Source of the DNA: Taudactylus pleione
Taxonomy: Eukaryota > Chordata > Amphibia > Anura > Myobatrachidae
NCBI GenBank assembly: GCA_031769625.1
Contig: JAUIMM010002340.1
Span: 1 to 64,000 of the forward strand
Direction of reading: 5' to 3'
DNA length: 64,000 bases
The translations under genes were made by a program, and so were the position numbers. Positions 24,104 to 35,142 of the stretch are shown here, in pieces; position 1 is the stretch's first letter, and each line of letters begins with the position of its first letter. Below the pieces are notes generated by a model. The model saw nothing but the letters and a program-made list of their open reading frames with translations, made no database searches and was not told the DNA's origin.

Positions 24104-27100
24104 TTGTAGGTCTTGGTCTTCAACACATCCAGTGAAATTTTGAGCTGTCTGTGTTTGCTACAACAGGAGATAACACAACGTATGTGCTTTTGTTGTTTCC
24201 ATTGCTTTCAATGCATTTTGGCCTAAAACGTGCATTTGCAGTTTTCTCTTAAACGCAACATGGGAGAAAAACCATTTCACATCACATTTGTTGGTCTTGG
24301 TCTTCAACACATCCAGTGAAATTTTGAGCTGCCTGTGTTTGCAACAAGAGGAGATAACACAAAGTATGCGCTTTTGTTGTTTCCATTGCTTTCAATGCAT
24401 TTTGGCCTAAAACGTGCAATTGCTGTTTTCTCTTAAACGCAACATGGGAGAAAAACCATTTCACATCACATTTGTGGGTCTTGGTCTTCAACACATCCAG
24501 TGAAATTTTGAGCTGTCTGTGTTTGCTACAAGAGGAGATAACACAAAGTATGCGCTTTTGTTGTTTCCATTGCTTTCAATGCATTTTGGCCTAAAACGTG
24601 CATTTGCTGTTTTCTCTTAAACGCAACATGGGAGAAAAACCATTTCACATCACATTTGTAGGTCTTGGTCTTCAACACATCCAGTGAAATTTTGAGCTGT
24701 CTGTGTTTGCTACAACAGGAGATAACACAACGTATGTGCTTTTGTTGTTTCCATTGCTTTCAATGCATTTTGGCCTAAAACGTGCATTTGCAGTTTTCTC
24801 TTAAACGCAACATGGGAGAAAAACCATTTCACATCACATTTGTTGGTCTTGGTCTTCAACACATCCAGTGAAATTTTGAGCTGCCTGTGTTTGCAACAAG
24901 AGGAGATAACACAAAGTATGCGCTTTTGTTGTTTCCATTGCTTTCAATGCATTTTGGCCTAAAACGTGCAATTGCTGTTTTCTCTTAAACGCAACATGGG
25001 AGAAAAACCATTTCACATCACATTTGTGGGTCTTGGTCTTCAACACATCCAGTGAAATTTTGAGCTGTCTGTGTTTGCTACAAGAGGAGATAACACAAAG
25101 TATGCGCTTTTGTTGGTTCCATTGCTTTCAATGCATTTTTGCCTAAAACGAGCAATTGCTGTTTTCTCTTAAACGCAAAATGGGAGAAAAACCATTTCAC
25201 ATCACATTTGTGGGTCTTGGTCTTCAACACATCCAGTGAAATTTTGAGCTGTCTGTGTTTGCTACAAGAGGAGATAACACAAAGTATGCGCTTTTGTTGT
25301 TTTCATTGCTTTCAATGCATTTTGGCCTTAAACGTGCATTTGCTGTTTTCTCTTAAATGCAACATGGGAGAAAAACCATTTCACATCAGATTTGTTGGTC
25401 TTGGTCTTCAACACATCCAGTGAAATTTTGAGCTGTCTGTGTTTGCTACAAGAGGAGATAACACAAAGTATGCGCTTTTGTTGTTTCCATTGCTTTCAAT
25501 GCATTTTGGCCTAAAACGAGCAATTGCTGTTTTCTCTTAAACGCAACATGGGAGAAAAACCATTTCACATCACATTTGTGGGTATTGGTCTTCAACACAT
25601 CCAGTGAAATTTTGAGCTGTCTGTGTTTGCTACAAGAGGAGATAACACAAAGTATGCGCTTTTGTTGTTTCCATTGCTTTCAATGCATTTTGGCCTAAAA
25701 CGAGCAATTGCTGTTTTCTCTTAAACGCAACATGGGAGAAAAACCATTTCACATCACATTTGTTGGTCTTGGTCTTCAACACATCCAGTGAAATTTTGAG
25801 CTGTCTGTGTTTGCTACAAGAGGAGATAACACAAAGTATGCGCTTTTGTTGTTTCCATTGCTTTCAAAGCATTTTGGCCTAAAACGTGCATTTGCTGTTT
25901 TCTCTTAAACGCAACATGGGAGAAAAACCATTTCTAATCACATTTGTTGGTCTTGGTCTTCAACACATCCAGTGAAATTTTGAGCTGCCTGTGTTTGCTA
26001 CAAGAGGAGATAACACAAAGTATGCACTTTTGTTGTTTCCATTGCTTTCAATGCATTTTGGCCCAAAACGTGCATTTGCTGTTTTCTCTTAAACGCAACA
26101 TGGGAGAAAAACCATTTCACATCACATTTGTGGGTCTTGGTCTTCAACACATCCAGTGAAATTTTGAGCTGTCTGTGTTTGCTACAAGAGGAGATAACAC
26201 AAAGTATGCGCTTTTGTTGGTTCCATTGCTTTCAATGCATTTTGGCCTAAAACGAGCAATTGCTGTTTTCTCTTAAACGCAACATGGGAGAAAAACCATT
26301 TCACATCACATTTGTGGGTCTTGGTCTTCAACACATCCAGTGAAATTTTGAGCTGTCTGTGTTTGCTACAAGAGGAGATAACACAAAGTATGCGCTTTTG
26401 TTATTTTCATTGCTTTCAATGCATTTTGGCCTAAAACGTGCATTTGCTGTTTTCTCTTAAACGCAACATGGGAGAAAAACCATTTCACATCACATTTGTT
26501 GGTCTTGGTCTTCAACACATCCAGTGAAATTTTGAGCTGTCTGTGTTTGCTACAAGAGGAGATAACACAAAGTATGCACTTTTGTTGTTTCCATTGCTTT
26601 CAATGCATTTTGGCCTAAAATGAGCAATTGCTGTTTTCTCTTAAACGCAACATGGGATAAAAACCATTTCACATCACATTTGTGGGTATTGGTCTTCAAC
26701 ACATCCAGTGAAATTTTGAGCTGTCTGTGTTTGCTACAAGAGGAGATAACACAAAGTATGCGCTATTGTTGTTTCCATTGCTTTCAAATAATTTTGGCCT
26801 AAAACATGCATTTGCTGTTTTCTCTTAAACGCAACATGGGAGAAAAACCATTTCACATCACATTTGTTGGTCTTGGTCTACAACACATCCAGTGAAATTT
26901 TGAGCTGCCTGTGTTTGCTACAAGAGAAGATAACACAAAGTATGCGCTTTTGTTGTTTCCATTGCTTTCAATGCATTTTGGCCTAAAACGTGCATTTGCT
27001 GTTTTCTCTTAAACGCAACATGGGAGAAAAACCATTTCAAATCACATTTGTTGGTCTTGGTCTTCAACACATCCAGTGAAATTTTGAGCTGTCTGTGTTT

Positions 27101-27231
27101 GCTACAAGAGGAGATAACACAACGTATGCACTTTTGTTGTTTCCATTGCTTTCAATGCATTTTGGCCTAAAACGTGCATTTGCTGTTTTCTCTTAAACGC
27201 AACATGGGAGAAAAACCATTTCACATCACAT
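24104..27231. repeat. 17-monomer unit (3+10+4), copy 1
   Basis: This 3128-bp unit is a concatenation of three modules seen separately upstream: M3 (24104-24655), a B3-like 10-monomer unit (24656-26495) and M4 (26496-27231). CAACAGG markers are at 24161 and 24713. Private or near-private changes include TTATTTTCATTG near 26401 and a TTGTAGG start to its first monomer, where copies 2 and 3 have TTGTTGG. CATCAGATTTG near 25388 and AAATGCAACATGG near 25356 are shared by all three copies. Confidence 0.88.
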
Positions 27232-29807
27232 TTGTTGGTCTTGGTCTTCAACACATCCAGTGAAATTTTGAGCTGTCTGTGTTTGCTACAACAGGAGATA
27301 ACACAACGTATGTGCTTTTGTTGTTTCCATTGCTTTCAATGCATTTTGGCCTAAAACGTGCATTTGCAGTTTTCTCTTAAACGCAACATGGGAGAAAAAC
27401 CATTTCACATCACATTTGTTGGTCTTGGTCTTCAACACATCCAGTGAAATTTTGAGCTGCCTGTGTTTGCAACAAGAGGAGATAACACAAAGTATGCGCT
27501 TTTGTTGTTTCCATTGCTTTCAATGCATTTTGGCCTAAAACGTGCAATTGCTGTTTTCTCTTAAACGCAACATGGGAGAAAAACCATTTCACATCACATT
27601 TGTGGGTCTTGGTCTTCAACACATCCAGTGAAATTTTGAGCTGTCTGTGTTTGCTACAAGAGGAGATAACACAAAGTATGCGCTTTTGTTGTTTCCATTG
27701 CTTTCAATGCATTTTGGCCTAAAACGTGCATTTGCTGTTTTCTCTTAAACGCAACATGGGAGAAAAACCATTTCACATCACATTTGTAGGTCTTGGTCTT
27801 CAACACATCCAGTGAAATTTTGAGCTGTCTGTGTTTGCTACAACAGGAGATAACACAACGTATGTGCTTTTGTTGTTTCCATTGCTTTCAATGCATTTTG
27901 GCCTAAAACGTGCATTTGCAGTTTTCTCTTAAACGCAACATGGGAGAAAAACCATTTCACATCACATTTGTTGGTCTTGGTCTTCAACACATCCAGTGAA
28001 ATTTTGAGCTGCCTGTGTTTGCAACAAGAGGAGATAACACAAAGTATGCGCTTTTGTTGTTTCCATTGCTTTCAATGCATTTTGGCCTAAAACGTGCAAT
28101 TGCTGTTTTCTCTTAAACGCAACATGGGAGAAAAACCATTTCACATCACATTTGTGGGTCTTGGTCTTCAACACATCCAGTGAAATTTTGAGCTGTCTGT
28201 GTTTGCTACAAGAGGAGATAACACAAAGTATGCGCTTTTGTTGGTTCCATTGCTTTCAATGCATTTTTGCCTAAAACGAGCAATTGCTGTTTTCTCTTAA
28301 ACGCAAAATGGGAGAAAAACCATTTCACATCACATTTGTGGGTCTTGGTCTTCAACACATCCAGTGAAATTTTGAGCTGTCTGTGTTTGCTACAAGAGGA
28401 GATAACACAAAGTATGCGCTTTTGTTGTTTTCATTGCTTTCAATGCATTTTGGCCTTAAACGTGCATTTGCTGTTTTCTCTTAAATGCAACATGGGAGAA
28501 AAACCATTTCACATCAGATTTGTTGGTCTTGGTCTTCAACACATCCAGTGAAATTTTGAGCTGTCTGTGTTTGCTACAAGAGGAGATAACACAAAGTATG
28601 CGCTTTTGTTGTTTCCATTGCTTTCAATGCATTTTGGCCTAAAACGAGCAATTGCTGTTTTCTCTTAAACGCAACATGGGAGAAAAACCATTTCACATCA
28701 CATTTGTGGGTATTGGTCTTCAACACATCCAGTGAAATTTTGAGCTGTCTGTGTTTGCTACAAGAGGAGATAACACAAAGTATGCGCTTTTGTTGTTTCC
28801 ATTGCTTTCAATGCATTTTGGCCTAAAACGAGCAATTGCTGTTTTCTCTTAAACGCAACATGGGAGAAAAACCATTTCACATCACATTTGTTGGTCTTGG
28901 TCTTCAACACATCCAGTGAAATTTTGAGCTGTCTGTGTTTGCTACAAGAGGAGATAACACAAAGTATGCGCTTTTGTTGTTTCCATTGCTTTCAAAGCAT
29001 TTTGGCCTAAAACGTGCATTTGCTGTTTTCTCTTAAACGCAACATGGGAGAAAAACCATTTCACATCACATTTGTTGGTCTTGGTCTTCAACACATCCAG
29101 TGAAATTTTGAGCTGTCTGTGTTTGCTACAAGAGGAGATAACACAAAGTATGCACTTTTGTTGTTTCCATTGCTTTCAATGCATTTTGGCCTAAAATGAG
29201 CAATTGCTGTTTTCTCTTAAACGCAACATGGGATAAAAACCATTTCACATCACATTTGTGGGTATTGGTCTTCAACACATCCAGTGAAATTTTGAGCTGT
29301 CTGTGTTTGCTACAAGAGGAGATAACACAAAGTATGCGCTATTGTTGTTTCCATTGCTTTCAAATAATTTTGGCCTAAAACATGCATTTGCTGTTTTCTC
29401 TTAAACGCAACATGGGAGAAAAACCATTTCACATCACATTTGTTGGTCTTGGTCTACAACACATCCAGTGAAATTTTGAGCTGCCTGTGTTTGCTACAAG
29501 AGAAGATAACACAAAGTATGCGCTTTTGTTGTTTCCATTGCTTTCAATGCATTTTGGCCTAAAACGTGCATTTGCTGTTTTCTCTTAAACGCAACATGGG
29601 AGAAAAACCATTTCAAATCACATTTGTTGGTCTTGGTCTTCAACACATCCAGTGAAATTTTGAGCTGTCTGTGTTTGCTACAAGAGGAGATAACACAACG
29701 TATGCACTTTTGTTGTTTCCATTGCTTTCAATGCATTTTGGCCTAAAACGTGCATTTGCTGTTTTCTCTTAAACGCAACATGGGAGAAAAACCATTTCAC
29801 ATCACAT
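27232..29807. repeat. 17-monomer unit, copy 2, lacking three monomers
   Basis: The module order is as in copy 1, but the unit is 2576 bp (14 monomers). The three monomers that hold the TTTCTAATC tail, the GGCCCAAAACG change and the GGTTCC and GTTTTCATT types in copies 1 and 3 (about 25944-26495 and 31648-32199) are absent. The join is in the monomer tail near 29040-29080, where TTTCACATC follows an AAAGC/GTGCATTT monomer that ends TTTCTAATC in the other copies. CAACAGG markers are at 27289 and 27841. Confidence 0.87.
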
Positions 29808-32800
29808 TTGTTGGTCTTGGTCTTCAACACATCCAGTGAAATTTTGAGCTGTCTGTGTTTGCTACAACAGGAGATAACACAACGTATGTGCTTTTGTTGT
29901 TTCCATTGCTTTCAATGCATTTTGGCCTAAAACGTGCATTTGCAGTTTTCTCTTAAACGCAACATGGGAGAAAAACCATTTCACATCACATTTGTTGGTC
30001 TTGGTCTTCAACACATCCAGTGAAATTTTGAGCTGCCTGTGTTTGCAACAAGAGGAGATAACACAAAGTATGCGCTTTTGTTGTTTCCATTGCTTTCAAT
30101 GCATTTTGGCCTAAAACGTGCAATTGCTGTTTTCTCTTAAACGCAACATGGGAGAAAAACCATTTCACATCACATTTGTGGGTCTTGGTCTTCAACACAT
30201 CCAGTGAAATTTTGAGCTGTCTGTGTTTGCTACAAGAGGAGATAACACAAAGTATGCGCTTTTGTTGTTTCCATTGCTTTCAATGCATTTTGGCCTAAAA
30301 CGTGCATTTGCTGTTTTCTCTTAAACGCAACATGGGAGAAAAACCATTTCACATCACATTTGTAGGTCTTGGTCTTCAACACATCCAGTGAAATTTTGAG
30401 CTGTCTGTGTTTGCTACAACAGGAGATAACACAACGTATGTGCTTTTGTTGTTTCCATTGCTTTCAATGCATTTTGGCCTAAAACGTGCATTTGCAGTTT
30501 TCTCTTAAACGCAACATGGGAGAAAAACCATTTCACATCACATTTGTTGGTCTTGGTCTTCAACACATCCAGTGAAATTTTGAGCTGCCTGTGTTTGCAA
30601 CAAGAGGAGATAACACAAAGTATGCGCTTTTGTTGTTTCCATTGCTTTCAATGCATTTTGGCCTAAAACGTGCAATTGCTGTTTTCTCTTAAACGCAACA
30701 TGGGAGAAAAACCATTTCACATCACATTTGTGGGTCTTGGTCTTCAACACATCCAGTGAAATTTTGAGCTGTCTGTGTTTGCTACAAGAGGAGATAACAC
30801 AAAGTATGCGCTTTTGTTGGTTCCATTGCTTTCAATGCATTTTTGCCTAAAACGAGCAATTGCTGTTTTCTCTTAAACGCAAAATGGGAGAAAAACCATT
30901 TCACATCACATTTGTGGGTCTTGGTCTTCAACACATCCAGTGAAATTTTGAGCTGTCTGTGTTTGCTACAAGAGGAGATAACACAAAGTATGCGCTTTTG
31001 TTGTTTTCATTGCTTTCAATGCATTTTGGCCTTAAACGTGCATTTGCTGTTTTCTCTTAAATGCAACATGGGAGAAAAACCATTTCACATCAGATTTGTT
31101 GGTCTTGGTCTTCAACACATCCAGTGAAATTTTGAGCTGTCTGTGTTTGCTACAAGAGGAGATAACACAAAGTATGCGCTTTTGTTGTTTCCATTGCTTT
31201 CAATGCATTTTGGCCTAAAACGAGCAATTGCTGTTTTCTCTTAAACGCAACATGGGAGAAAAACCATTTCACATCACATTTGTGGGTATTGGTCTTCAAC
31301 ACATCCAGTGAAATTTTGAGCTGTCTGTGTTTGCTACAAGAGGAGATAACACAAAGTATGCGCTTTTGTTGTTTCCATTGCTTTCAATGCATTTTGGCCT
31401 AAAACGAGCAATTGCTGTTTTCTCTTAAACGCAACATGGGAGAAAAACCATTTCACATCACATTTGTTGGTCTTGGTCTTCAACACATCCAGTGAAATTT
31501 TGAGCTGTCTGTGTTTGCTACAAGAGGAGATAACACAAAGTATGCGCTTTTGTTGTTTCCATTGCTTTCAAAGCATTTTGGCCTAAAACGTGCATTTGCT
31601 GTTTTCTCTTAAACGCAACATGGGAGAAAAACCATTTCTAATCACATTTGTTGGTCTTGGTCTTCAACACATCCAGTGAAATTTTGAGCTGCCTGTGTTT
31701 GCTACAAGAGGAGATAACACAAAGTATGCACTTTTGTTGTTTCCATTGCTTTCAATGCATTTTGGCCCAAAACGTGCATTTGCTGTTTTCTCTTAAACGC
31801 AACATGGGAGAAAAACCATTTCACATCACATTTGTGGGTCTTGGTCTTCAACACATCCAGTGAAATTTTGAGCTGTCTGTGTTTGCTACAAGAGGAGATA
31901 ACACAAAGTATGCGCTTTTGTTGGTTCCATTGCTTTCAATGCATTTTGGCCTAAAACGAGCAATTGCTGTTTTCTCTTAAACGCAACATGGGAGAAAAAC
32001 CATTTCACATCACATTTGTGGGTCTTGGTCTTCAACACATCCAGTGAAATTTTGAGCTGTCTGTGTTTGCTACAAGAGGAGATAACACAAAGTATGCGCT
32101 TTTGTTGTTTTCATTGCTTTCAATGCATTTTGGCCTAAAACGTGCATTTGCTGTTTTCTCTTAAACGCAACATGGGAGAAAAACCATTTCACATCACATT
32201 TGTTGGTCTTGGTCTTCAACACATCCAGTGAAATTTTGAGCTGTCTGTGTTTGCTACAAGAGGAGATAACACAAAGTATGCACTTTTGTTGTTTCCATTG
32301 CTTTCAATGCATTTTGGCCTAAAATGAGCAATTGCTGTTTTCTCTTAAACGCAACATGGGATAAAAACCATTTCACATCACATTTGTGGGTATTGGTCTT
32401 CAACACATCCAGTGAAATTTTGAGCTGTCTGTGTTTGCTACAAGAGGAGATAACACAAAGTATGCGCTATTGTTGTTTCCATTGCTTTCAAATAATTTTG
32501 GCCTAAAACGTGCATTTGCTGTTTTCTCTTAAACGCAACATGGGAGAAAAACCATTTCACATCACATTTGTTGGTCTTGGTCTACAACACATCCAGTGAA
32601 ATTTTGAGCTGCCTGTGTTTGCTACAAGAGAAGATAACACAAAGTATGCGCTTTTGTTGTTTCCATTGCTTTCAATGCATTTTGGCCTAAAACGTGCATT
32701 TGCTGTTTTCTCTTAAACGCAACATGGGAGAAAAACCATTTCAAATCACATTTGTTGGTCTTGGTCTTCAACACATCCAGTGAAATTTTGAGCTGTCTGT

Positions 32801-32935
32801 GTTTGCTACAAGAGGAGATAACACAACGTATGCACTTTTGTTGTTTCCATTGCTTTCAATGCATTTTGGCCTAAAACGTGCATTTGCTGTTTTCTCTTAA
32901 ACGCAACATGGGAGAAAAACCATTTCACATCACAT
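29808..32935. repeat. 17-monomer unit, copy 3
   Basis: Full 3128-bp copy with CAACAGG markers at 29865 and 30417, the last two of this marker in the window. It keeps the three monomers lost from copy 2. In its M4 cassette AAAACGTGC near 32507 keeps the CpG that copies 1 and 2 show as AAAACATGC (near 26811 and 29380), so those two copies share a derived change. Confidence 0.88.
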
Positions 32936-34775
32936 TTGTTGGTCTTGGTCTTCAACACATCCAGTGAAATTTTGAGCTGTCTGTGTTTGCTACAAGAGGA
33001 GATAACACAACGTATGCACTTTTGTTGTTTCCATTGCTTTCAATGCATTTTGGCCTAAAACGTGCATTTGCTGTTTTCTCTTAAACGCAACATGGGAGAA
33101 AAACCATTTCACATCACATTTGTTGGTCTTGGTCTTCAACACATCCAGTGAAATTTTGAACTGCCTGTGTTTGCTACAAGAGGAGATAACACAAAGTATG
33201 TGCTTTTGTTGTTTCCATTGCTTTCAATGCATTTTGGCCTAAAACGTGCAATTGCTGTTTTCTCTTAAACGCAATATGGGAGAAAAACCATTTCACATCA
33301 CATTTGTGGGTCTTGGTCTTCAACACATCCAGTGAAATTTTGAGCTGTCTGTGTTTGCTACAAGAGGAGATAACACAAAGTATGCGCTTTTGTTGTTTCC
33401 ATTGCTTTCAATGCATTTTGGCCTAAAACGAGCAATTGCTGTTTTCTCTTAAACGCAACATGGGAGAAAAACCATTTCACATCACATTTGTTGGTCTTGG
33501 TCTTCAACACATCCAGTGAAATTTTGAGCTGTTTGTGCTTGCTACAAGAGGAGATAACACAAAGTATGCACTTTTGTTGTTTCCATTGCTTTCAATGCAT
33601 TTTGGCCTAAAACGTGCATTTGCTGTTTTCTCTTAAACGCAACATGGGAGAAAAACCATTTCTAATCACATTTGTTGGTCTTGGTCTTCAACACATTCAG
33701 TGAAATTTTGAGCTGCCTGTGTTTGCTACAAGAGGAGATAACACAAAGTATGCGCTTTTGTTGTTTCCATTGCTTTCAATGCATTTTGGATTAAAACGAG
33801 CAATTGCTGTTTTCTCTTAAACGCAACATGGGAGAAAAACCATTTCACATCACATTTGTGGGTCTTGGTCTTCAACACATCCAGTACAATTTTGAGCTGT
33901 CTGTGTTTGCTACAAGAGGAGATAACACAAAGTATGCGCTTTTGTTGTTTTCATTGCTTTCAATGCATTTTGGCCTTAAACGTGCATTTGCTGTTTTCTC
34001 TTAAACGCAACATGGGAGAAAAACCATTTCACATCACATTTGTGGGTATTAGTCTTCAACACATCCAGTGAAATTTTGAGCTGTCTGTGTTTGCTACAAG
34101 AGGAGATAACACAAAGTATGCGCTTTTGTTGTTTCCATTGCTTTCAAAGCATTTTGGCCTAAAACGTGCATTTGCTGTTTTCTCTTAAACGCAACATGGG
34201 AGAAAAACCATTTCACATCACATTTGTGGGTATTAGTCTGCAACACATCCAGTGAAATTTTGAGCTGTCTGTGTTTGCTACAAGAGGAGATAACACAAAG
34301 TATGTGCTTTTGTTGTTTCCATTGCTTTCAAAGCATTTTGGCCTAAAACGTGCATTTGCTGTTTTCTCTTAAACGCAACATGGGAGAAAAACCATTTCAC
34401 ATCACATTTGTTGGTCTTGGTCTTCAACACATCCAGTGAAATTTTGAGCTGCCTGTGTTTGCTACAAGAGGAGATAACACAAAGTATGCGCTTTTGTTGT
34501 TTCCATTGCTTTCAATGCATTTTGGCCTAAAACGTGCATTTGCTGTTTTCTCTTAAACGCAACATGGGAGAAAAACCATTTCACATCACATTTGTGGGTC
34601 TTGGTCTTCAACACATCCAGTGAAATTTTGAGCTGTCTGTGTTTGCTACAAGAGGATATAACACAAAGTATGCGCTTTTGTTGGTTCCATTGCTTTCAAT
34701 GCATTTTTGCCTAAAACGAGCAATTGCTGTTTTCTCTTAAATGCAACATGGGAGAAAAACCATTTCACATCACAT
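32936..34775. repeat. Truncated, diverged relative of the 15-monomer HOR
   Basis: Ten monomers follow the order of 18400-20055. The offset is 79 monomers up to about 33420 and 80 monomers afterwards, so one GAGCAATT monomer is inserted near 33430-33490. Shared markers are GCAATATGG near 33273, TTTGTGCTTGC near 33532 (TTTGTGTTTGC in the 15-monomer units), GTACAATTTT near 33885, TATTAGTCTG near 34231, AGAGGATATAAC near 34651 and TTAAATGCAACATGG near 34737. It lacks the CATGTGAGAAA and TCATTGCATTC changes of the tandem pair, so those arose later or were lost here. Private GGATTAAAACG lies near 33788. Confidence 0.83.
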
Positions 34776-35142
34776 TTGTGGGTCTTGGTCTTCAACACAT
34801 CCAGTGAAATTTGAGCTGTCTGTGTTTGCTACAAGAGGAGATAACACAAAGTATGCGCTTTTGTTGGTTCCATTGCTTTCAATGCATTTTTGCCTAAAAC
34901 GAGCAATTGCTGTATTCTCTTAAACGCAACATGGGAGAAAAACCATTTCACATCACATTTGTGGGTCTTGGTCTTCAACACATCCAGTACAATTTTGAGC
35001 TGTCTGTGTTTGCTACAAGAGGAGATAACACAAAGTATGCGCTTTTGTTGGTTCCATTGCTTTCAATGCATTTTTGCCTAAAACGAGCAATTGCTGTTTT
35101 CTCTTAAACGCAACATGGGAGAAAAACCATTTCTAATCACAT
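34776..35142. repeat. Two linking monomers with a 1-bp deletion
   Basis: The first monomer (34776-34958) is 183 bp because AATTTTGAG has become AATTTGAG at about 34808-34813. Its tail reads CTGTATTCTC, the first occurrence in the window of a change that from here on marks the monomer just before a GTACAA monomer. The second (34959-35142) is a GTACAA monomer with GGTTCC/TTTTTGCC and a TTTCTAATC tail. From this point to 35745 all monomers sit one base early. Confidence 0.82.
34808..34815. other. 1-bp deletion in a T run
   Basis: GAAATTTTGAG is GAAATTTGAG in this monomer. All monomer starts from here to 35745 are one base early. Confidence 0.85.
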
